Positions 56,076-64,000 of a DNA stretch of 64,000 bases are shown here, piece after piece. A program made the position numbers and the translations under genes. The stretch comes from Chionoecetes opilio. Its lineage: Eukaryota > Arthropoda > Malacostraca > Decapoda > Majidae. The number at the start of each line of letters is the position of its first letter. The first letter of the stretch is position 1. Under the pieces are notes generated by a model, which ran no database searches, had not been told where the DNA came from, and saw only the letters and a list, made by a program, of their open reading frames with translations. The stretch is from NCBI GenBank assembly GCA_016584305.1, contig JACEEZ010002726.1, positions 38,338-102,337 of the forward strand, written 5' to 3'.

Positions 56076-59000
56076 TAGTCCAGTAAAAATAGGGTTTGAC
56101 CCTAAAACAAATTCCAAGAAAGCTTTTTTATTTTTTTTTTTGGTATATTACTTTGGGGGGAAAAAAACATCAAAAAGTTTACCAAAATATGGTTACCACA
56201 AAGGGTCCAAATTGACGTAAAGAATTGGCCGAAAGCTAAAAATTTTAAGGGATCGGACCCCCCCCCCCCCCAAAAAAAATTTCTTTTTATTAACCTACAT
56301 CTTTGAACTGGTAATATAAAAACAAGAAAAAAAAATAGGGGTCGTCTTTTGGGAAAAATTTTTGATTTGACGCATAGAAAGATTAGCGAAAGAAAACGTG
56401 ATTTGGGGGGCCCCCCCAAAGACTATCCGTCAAATCGTGGGAGAGAGCCGTAGGGTTCTTTCAAAAGAGGAATAAAGCCGCTAGGACGTCAGGGCGATTT
56501 TTTTTTTTTTCTAATTAATAAAAAAATTTAGCCCCTCAAAAAAAAAAAAAAAAAAAAAAATTCTTTTTTTTTTCATTTTTTTTATTTGGGGGGGGAATTT
56601 TGGGGGACTATACACCTATCATTATATGGGGAAAAACATACAAAAATTTCCAAAAATTGATCACCACAAAGGTCCTAACTATGGACGTCTAAGACGATGC
56701 AGCCATCGCACTAAAAATAACCATTTTTTCCTTTATTTCAAAGCTGTAGCTGTAGGTTACAAAAGATTTACATTTTTTTACATATATGTTGATATAAAAA
56801 TTTTATACAAATTTTTACTAACTACAGGGACAGGGACGTCTGACGTCATAAATGACGTATGACTACTGTACTTTTTCAAAAAATTATAGAATACCATGCA
56901 TTTTAAGACCTACTTCTCACTGAAAACCTGTCATTTTAATAGTCTCTATTTTCATATCAGACATGTTTCCCTCACTCATATTGCCCCCAAATGCCCTTCT
57001 TGACATGGCCCCATCCCGTGAACAGAAAAAGTCCGTGTGTTTTGAAAGTGCACCGAAGTGTACTACAACCACGAGAAAATTGCAGTGAATTATTTTCAGA
57101 AGTTTTTTGGCGCGGGTAAAGTATCCATCATCACTGGAACTAGACTGTTGTTCTGCAATCCCATCCCATTCGTAGTGTCCATGGCCTCCCCTTTGCCCAC
57201 CCAAAAGCCATTTGGGGAAAACTCCGAAGGGAGATACTTCGTTGCAAGGGGGGTGGGTGGCATCGTTCGGGGTGTAAAAAAGCTTTTGGCGAACCAATTT
57301 TTTGGGCAGAGACTAAAATCCCTCATTGCGACAGATTGTCTCCAGGTTTGCCCCCGAAAATGCCCCCTCGTTTTAAACACCCCGTCTTCAATCTCAGTAT
57401 TTTTTTCTTAGGTGTGGTAAACATTTTACCCACAGTATTGAAGACAGAGTCCCCCTTAAAAAACCTTGTGTAGGGGCGAGTTTTTTCCGATTCCAAAAAC
57501 CGGGAAAGTGGTATCGACCCCGTAAATATGCAGGAAAGAAGATGCTGCGACATCTTTTTCCAAAGCAACTTTTTCAAACCTAATTCGTATACTTTTTGCA
57601 GGACTCCCTTTTTCCGAGAGAATAAGCTTGTTGCCATCGCTGGTTGACGCGTGATGAAGTAACAACCCAAAATAGATCGAAATTTCGCCAATGAGACTAG
57701 TCCTTTTGTTGGGTGAATTGACACTGTCCCTAACAATCTCCACATCTGCACCCCCCTCTGTTGTATTCGTTGCAACCTCTGTCCTTCATGCGTTGTAAAA
57801 TCAGATTGAAAAGACGTTTTTTCTCCCCATTAGAAAGGAAATCTCCTTTTTTCCCGAAAAAATTTCGTTCCTTCCGCAATGTTCACTTTGTTACTTGTTC
57901 GATTTTTGCCCCGTCTCTGATGGGAAATGCCCTTAGTTTTTGGTCCCCCATGTAACCCCTCAAATATATCGTGCCTTACCATAGTGCTTTCTGTAAAAGA
58001 GCATAGTCGTCAGCGATTGAAAAATATGTCTTTCCTTTGACCACTTAAATCGATGGAGAAAGAACCTCGTCAAAACTTATTTCCATTCGGGTACACCCTT
58101 GGTACTGCGTCATCGAACTCGTTTTTTTATGCAGGCCTCAGTTGTGCTTTTTTTTGGGTTTTGCGTAAAGATTTTTTTGCCTCAAAGAGGGATGGTGGGT
58201 ATGGTGAAAGTTCATGGGCCATCACCTCATCAAGGGGGAAAGATCAGCAGTTTGAGACACCACAAAAAACCTTTGGAAAAAAAGAGCGGGGTCTATTGTT
58301 TTTGTCCTTATAGTCCAGTCAAAATACGAAAAAAAAACCTTTCCCCTGAACAAATTCCAAAAAAAAGACCCCCCCCAAAAATCACGTTTTCTATCCGTAA
58401 TTATTTTTCTATGGGAAAATAAATTTTTTTTTTTCGGGAACAAAAATTTCTTAGAATTAAATTTTACGTGCAATATACCACTTTCACGTTTGTGGGTTTT
58501 CAAAACAAAAAAATTGCCCGATGGGGGAAAACGATCCCCTTAAAGTAATCGTCCGCCCATTTCATCATTCCTGTTTAATGAAATCAAATCATAGCCTTTA
58601 AACGATATATAAACAATACGTCGTCTTTTTTTGTACCCAGTCACCCTTTTTTAAAATAATCCCAATAAAAATCTGAAAATTCCCCGATTTTCAAACACAC
58701 TCAAGTTTGCAGACGCTCATCTCAGGCTCGGTGAGCAGCATCAGGGAGGCTCATTTCCGCGTTTTGATCAGAGAGGTCGAAAACCCAAGAGATAAATATG
58801 TAGTACTCTTGAAAAATTGGGGTGTTTCTGAAGATTTTTTTTGCAAATTCCCACATGCTGCATCCTTTTGGGTGCAGCAAGACAGCTGTGCCTTTCGAAA
58901 AAAAGTTTGACAGGGAAAAGGAGTGGGTGTGTAGGATGGAGTGGCGGAGTGGCGGTGGTATTTACGCCTATAGTTGTTGGGGCAACAGTTGTGTTGAGAA

Positions 59001-59923
59001 ACGGGGTGTAGTGAGGGGACGATGGCCACCCCACTGTGAGGCTTTTCCCCTTAACAAAACCAAGTAAACCAAAAAACCCCTTTTTGGGTGGGCGGGGCGT
59101 CCCTTGGGGTGTGGCTGCACACTTTCTGCCTTCCCGCCCGATTTTTCCAAATCTTTGCGTAGTTAATGCTAGTTGGTTTCCGAGGAATACTTTTTACTGT
59201 AGCTCCAAAACTAAAACCCAAGGGTTTTCTCGAAGTACCTTCCCTTTTGTTCCCACACCACATGGTTTAACCTTATTTACCCAACCTGTTTTGAGAAGGC
59301 CCCGGCTCCTGCTGAAACCTCAGGCTCTGCTAACACCCCGTTCACCACCTCGTACTCGGGCTCAAACATATGGGTCCCATGACAATCTGAGGTTCGTTTT
59401 CCTATAGTATACGCGCCAGCTCATTTTTTTCGGTGTCAGATTGAGCATCGTATCTAGATCTGTCACGCGACAGATTTCCTGTCTGACACCGAAGTACAAT
59501 CGCTCATCATAACATTTTCCGCAGGTCAAAAAGAGTGTCGCGGGGTCCCTGTTCGACGTCATCAAAAACGTCGTACCCGTTGGAGGGAAGATTTTTTTTT
59601 TTCCCCGCTTTTTACAAAAGTCGTGTTTTTTTGGGAAAATGGGCCCGGAAAAACAATTATTTTTTGGTGGGTTGGGGTTTTGAATGTAATTCAATATAAT
59701 TTGGCAAAAAAAATTTTTTGGGGCTGGACACACTTTAACATTTTATAGCTTTGGCGGCCATTTCTTTGACGTCACATTTGGACCCTTTGTGGGAACCCCT
59801 ATTTTGGGAAACTTTTTTGTATTTTTTCCCTAAAGTAATACTCCCCAAAAAAAACAAATAAAACGCTTCTTTGGGAATTTTTTTCGGGTAAAGGTTTTTT
59901 TTTTTCGTATTTTGGGCTGGATA
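56076..59923 (-). mobile_element. TIR transposon encoding FEN/XPG-like nuclease, copy 2 (longer)
   Basis: The ends TAGTCCAGTAAAAATAGGG and the inverted CGTATTTTGGGCTGGATA are flanked by CTT (56073-56075, 59924-59926). The empty Helitron site reads AAAACCTTCCCCTGG, so 3 bp were duplicated. It keeps coding sequence upstream of that in copy 1 (to at least 58300). A third terminal-repeat start in direct orientation lies at 58311. The whole copy is riddled with single-base indels. Confidence 0.7.
56936..58300 (-). pseudogene. Nuclease-like ORF of copy 2, frameshifted
   Basis: Recognisable pieces in several frames: NKRTSLIGE, STSDGNKL, GIGKN..LHK, AGGIFGGKPGDNLS, ITGTR-opposite region and the C-terminal Cys-rich tail. 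Upstream of IADDYASF equivalent, residues such as MAHELSPYPPSLFEAKKSLRK appear that copy 1 lacks. As written it cannot make a protein, but the errors may be technical. Confidence 0.65.
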
Positions 59924-60154
59924 CTTCCCCCTGGTCAATCTGGTTCCAAAAAGTGGTATTGATGGGGTTTCCCCCACGGGGGGCGGGAACCCCATACCAC
60001 ACCCCACACACACCCCCACACACACACACACAACACACACCACACACACACACACACAACAAAATACACCTTTTCCTTTTATAAATATATATAATATATA
60101 TTATATAATAAATATATATATTATTATATAAAAATAAAGATAATAAAGATGATA

Positions 60155-60155
60155 A

Positions 60156-60193
<38 letters not shown>

Positions 60194-60480
60194 AGATAGA
60201 TAGATAGATAGTAGATAGATAATAGATAGATAGATGATAGGGGTATAATAATAATAATAATAAGGGAAAAAAAAATAATATATATATATATATATATATT
60301 ATAATATATATATATATAAAGAAAAAAAAAAAAAAAAAAAATAAAATTAAGAGAGAGGGGAGAAAAGGGAGAGGAGAGGGAGAGAAGAGAGAGAGAGGAA
60401 GAAGAAGAGGAAAGAAAAAAGATAGATAGATATAGAATAGATATAGATAGAATAATAGTAAGATAATAAGTAATATATAG
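60155..60480. repeat. (GATA)n / (GA)n / (TAGA)n compound repeat
   Basis: GATAGATAGATA tracts around a GA-rich block, with intervening A runs and (TA)n. Confidence 0.9.
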
Positions 60481-60554
60481 ATTAAATTTTTTATATTTAT
60501 TATAAAATTTTATATATATTTATATATATTTATATATAATTTATAATATACCCA

Positions 60555-61308
60555 CAGCCGCAAACGCCCTCCGGGCGGACTTTTTTTGGGTAGCTCCTGC
60601 GGAGGGGGATTGGGGGCCTTTTGGCACCCCAAAAAGCTTTCTGGGGGTTGTTTTTGGGGGGCCTTTGGCCCCCAAACACAACCTCCCGATAGCCCCTCCT
60701 AACTTTCCTGAAATCATGGATGTAGAAATTATGTTTTAAGCTTTTACCCATCACCCCCCACCCATTCCTACCCATTACCCTCCCCCCCACCCTTCCCATC
60801 AACCCCCCCCCCCCTTCACTCACCCCCTTACCCATCACCCCCCCCCCCATTCACTCACCCTTACCCATACACCCCCCCCATCATCCCCCTTCCCATCACC
60901 CCCCACCTATTCCCACCCATCCCCCATACCCCCCCACCCATTTACTCACCCCTCACCCCACACCCATTACCCTCACCCACCCATTCACTCACCCATTACC
61001 CATCACCCCCCAAAATCAAGGTTTCCTCAATTCTCGCAACCCACATTTTTTTTTTCCCCCAATTCTCGTAATAGGGTGCTAAAAAAAAGAAGAAAAAAAG
61101 GGGTCGGTCACGCATAAGTGGGGTTAAAAAAATTGCCCCTGGTGAGCTGGTTCCAAAAATGTGCCTATGATGGGATTGGGGGACGGGGCGGGACCTATCG
61201 GGACCACACACACACACACACACAAAACACACACACACACACACACCCAAAAACAAACACACACCACACACACACACACACACAAACACTTTGCTTATAT
61301 TATTAAGA
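60555..61308 (-). mobile_element. Non-autonomous Helitron, copy E (degraded)
   Basis: The hairpin end (CGCCCTCCGGGCGGAC), minisatellite (60740-61015), CA repeats and the ATAATATAAGCAAAG start are recognisable, with many indels relative to copies A-C. Confidence 0.72.
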
Positions 61309-61625
61309 TAGATATATTTATATTTTTTAATTTTATATATATTTATATATATTTTATATATTTTATATTTTATTTATATATTTATATTTTTATATTTATA
61401 TATTTTTAAAAGATAAAAAAGGGTTTATGTTCCTGACGTGCAGTCACTGACCTTATTTTCTGGGAAGGTATTTACAATGTCCTACGGGGGGCCTACATAT
61501 CCTCTGTGTGTAATAATTAATCTATGCATCTGCTGTAAATTTCCAATATGCTCGTTTGTATTTAACCACCTAGACATTTTTGTTCTTCTCTCTCTTCTTC
61601 CCCCCTTTTTTCTCTCCCCCTCTTT

Positions 61626-61656
<31 letters not shown>

Positions 61657-62019
61657 CTTCTCTCTCCTCTCCTCCCCTCTCCCCTCTCTCTCTCTCTCTC
61701 CTCCATTGTTATCTCTCTCTAGTTATCGAAAGTTTTATAGCTACTCCATCCCCCCGAAAACATTCCCCCCAAAACCCCTATGTACAATCGTTTAAGGGTT
61801 CGTCAGCTCCACCCTTTAAAGGAAGACGGGGAGAAAAACGCCATCACAGGACGACATCTTACCACCCCCCCCTTACTGAACATTTCTAAATAGTGTTCGT
61901 CATGCATTCCGCTTATAAACATTTACAAATCGGCCATAAAAACAGCCCCGGGGCCCCCAGATGATGTGTAATGAGTGTAGACCACGGGGCTATGTGATGT
62001 GTTTTTCGTTTCCCGTTTC
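61309..62019. other. AT-rich and CT-rich low-complexity interval
   Basis: TATA/TTTA repeats (61310-61410) and a CT-rich stretch (61590-61720). No gene. Confidence 0.5.
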
Positions 62020-62480
62020 GGAAAAAATTGCACCAGAAAAAATTGCACTAAAAAAATTGCCCCAAAAAAAAAAACAAGAAAAAAAAGCACTAGAAAAAAA
62101 AAGCACCAAAAAAAAATAGCAACCCCGAAAAAAAAAAGCACCAGAAAAAATAGCACCCGAAAAAAAAGGCACTAGAAAAAAATTTCACCAGAAAAAAAAT
62201 TTCACCCGAAAAAAAAAAAAAAAAAAGGGCCAAAAAAAATTGCACCAAAAAAAATTGCACCAAAAAAAAATGCCCAGAAAAAAATCACCCGAAAAAAATT
62301 TCACCAGAAAAAAAAAGCACCAAAAAAAATTGCACCAGAAAAAAAATTTCCCAAAAAAAATTGCACCAGAAAAAATGGCACCCCAAAAAAAATGGCACTA
62401 AAAAAATGGGCCCAGAAAAAAAAGGGACAGAAAAAAATGGCACCAGAAAAAAATGGGACCAAAAAAAATGGCACGGAAAT
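62020..62480. repeat. Short-unit minisatellite (GCACCAGAAAAAATT-type)
   Basis: Around 28 imperfect units of about 15-17 bp, CACCAGAAAAAAATTG-like. The variable A-run length in each unit may be partly consensus error. Confidence 0.8.
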
Positions 62481-62520
62481 TCGCCCGGAAAAAAGTAAAA
62501 GTTTGGGGGTAAGAAAAAAA

Positions 62521-63271
62521 AGGGACATAAGGTAAAGGGATCATTTTGTGTCGATTACTAGTCTAGGTTGGTTTGGGAAACGAAAACAAATATGAAAAAA
62601 ACTTTAAATATTTTAATTATCCTTAAAATTGCCCTTTTCCTAGCCGAAGAATACGCCATTTTTTCCCGCACCCTTAATTTCTATGCCATTTTTTTCATAT
62701 TTGTTTCCGTTCCGGGTTCAGCTTTCACAAAATCTGAACCTGGAGGAGGAAAACACGTATGTAGGAAAAAATGGCATAGTAATTATTAGTGGCACAGGAA
62801 ATAATGGTGTATTTGAAGGAGCTGTCTCGGTTTCTAACACTAACCTAAACTAAGAGGGAAAGCTGGACGACAGGTGTGACAGGAGAAGGTCTGCACAATA
62901 CCAATACATGATACAATACACTGTAGGGCTTACCATATCCAAACCATAATGACCATAAAAGAGGACATCTCCCTCCCTCCAATCCCTAACAAGTTCCGGA
63001 GATCTGGACTATACAGGATGTCATCTTGTGAGGCTTAATGCTCATTTATCAAACGATGACTTATGATGAGTGACTGAATGTTGTGGTCATATTTGCCAGA
63101 CACGTTACGTCATGGATCTAAAGAATCTACACATATTATACGTAATCAAGATGTAGATGTAGAACTCCTGATCACCATAGAATTAAACGCTGATAGAAAT
63201 CAAAATTTCACTGTAGATTTAACTACTGCAGCGTCTTTCCAGGCGTTATGTAGTGAAGGTATGGCATACTT
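62521..63271. other. No recognisable gene
   Basis: Sequence quality appears normal again. Short frames (62568-62789 +, 63078-63335 +) have no motif. Confidence 0.4.
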
Positions 63272-63598
63272 AGGTAGCAGAGTGGTTAGCGTCTCCGAGT
63301 GGCGCTCTCGGTGTCCCGAGTACGATCCCCGATGAGAATCAAAATCCACTTAAAATCTTTCTGCACCGTCGAATGGCCTAAGAACACCCACATACTGCCC
63401 ATTAAGGCATTAACTCTCTCTTCGATTGCGAGTGCATTGGAGGACACAGGGGGCATGAGCCTTTATTACAGGCGTCACAAAAAAAAAAAAAATCCAGCCT
63501 GCGTCACCACGGGCGAGGACCAACTATCACAGCCCTCAGGTGAGCCTTCCGGGCCTACCATCCGACCCCTGGAGGTCACTGCTTACAGGCGCTATAGG

Positions 63599-63602
<4 letters not shown>
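63272..63602 (+). mobile_element. tRNA-derived SINE, copy 3
   Basis: A box GTAGCAGAGTGGTTAGCG, B box GAGTACGATCCCC, core TTTCTGCACCGTCGAATGGCC, an internal A run, the second module ending AGGCGCTATAGGCACA, then a (TA)n tail (63604-63632). Confidence 0.85.
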
Positions 63603-63639
<37 letters not shown>

Positions 63640-63727
63640 CTTGAGCGACAAGGTGAATAATTATTATAACTACATATCACTACCATAGACATATAAGACT
63701 GAGTGAACGACTCTCTCCCCACCCACC

Positions 63728-63728
63728 C

Positions 63729-63778
<50 letters not shown>
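63728..63778. repeat. (CT)n microsatellite
   Basis: CT run of about 48 bases following ACCCACCCACC. Confidence 0.95.
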
Positions 63779-64000
63779 CTTTTGACGATTTCGTTACAGG
63801 TAAGTATTATGTGCGGCATTTTATCTAAGGCAAAAAATAAATACGAATGTTGATCTTCCGAACTTTACAGTCATTTCTAATTTCCTTCCGGACATATGTA
63901 CTAAATAAAAATAATGTACAGGGAAGGGCCGATACCAAGGTGACCTGGCATAGAGGGTAGGCGGCCATGCCCATGAGCCAAGGTGACTGGCATAGAGTAG

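Larger units (their letters stand above)
55558..60090 (-). mobile_element. Non-autonomous Helitron, copy D, split by the nuclease transposon
   Basis: The left part 55558-56075 has the hairpin end and the degraded minisatellite. The right part 59924-60090 continues at the matching position (CCCCTGGTCAATCTGGTTCC, then CA repeats). Many single-base losses and homopolymer changes relative to copies A-C suggest poor consensus. Confidence 0.7.

Overview
This is animal nuclear DNA, most likely from a decapod crustacean. That is an inference from several signs: extremely dense long CT/GA/GT microsatellites, degenerate interstitial TTAGG/CCTAA (arthropod-type telomere) motifs, an ecdysteroid-kinase-like gene of the type expanded in arthropods, GT-AG introns, and an enormous load of small nested transposons. 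An 881-base run of N (23909-24789) splits the window.

Only two host genes can be supported, both on the + strand. (1) A CHK/EcKinase-like (ecdysteroid kinase-like) gene at 6098-10146 has five coding exons. They begin with a 19-nt first exon downstream of a TATA-like box, and all splice phases agree; one single-base frameshift lies in the last exon. (2) An MFSD8/CLN7-like lysosomal major-facilitator transporter lies at 37724-54144 in seven coding exons. Its 11.3-kb intron 5 is packed with transposons. Exons 6 and 7 carry two single-base shifts of opposite sign, so the frame stays open but transmembrane helix 6 is read out of frame. A third possible exon (22974-23174, -) ends in an acidic C-terminus that recurs near 17.8 kb.

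The rest is mostly mobile DNA. 0-5 kb: CGTAGATAACAGT-type MITE, Helitron, microsatellites and the first of four AATT-flanked MITEs. 5-12.4 kb: the kinase gene with TTAA-flanked MITEs around and inside it. 12.4-17.8 kb: SINE, MITE, a G-rich 33-bp minisatellite, a hAT-like element with a perfect 8-bp target duplication, and a TAA-flanked MITE. 18.3-23.3 kb: an LTR-bracketed non-coding element, then a decayed multicopy gene broken by a GC-rich insert and a SINE. 25-32 kb: an outer inverted-repeat element carrying a TIR transposon that encodes a FEN1/XPG-like nuclease with a Cys-rich tail, then a 5'-truncated RTE-like LINE with 12-bp target duplication. 32-37 kb: TTAA MITEs, a GC-rich element, SINE, Helitron and a foldback element. 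37.7-54.1 kb: MFSD8. 55.5-62.5 kb: a second, longer copy of the nuclease transposon inside a Helitron, in sequence that looks like poorly corrected consensus. 62.5-64 kb: SINE and microsatellites.

The nesting gives relative ages (MITE, then hAT, then Helitron at 50.4-51.8 kb; SINE then Helitron at 34.4-35.5 kb; Helitron then nuclease transposon at 55.6-60.1 kb). Most useful to follow up: the nuclease-encoding TIR family with 3-bp CTN target duplications, the Helitron family that shares a captured segment with a MITE, the excess of TGACGTCA sites inside unrelated transposons, and the frameshifts in both host genes.
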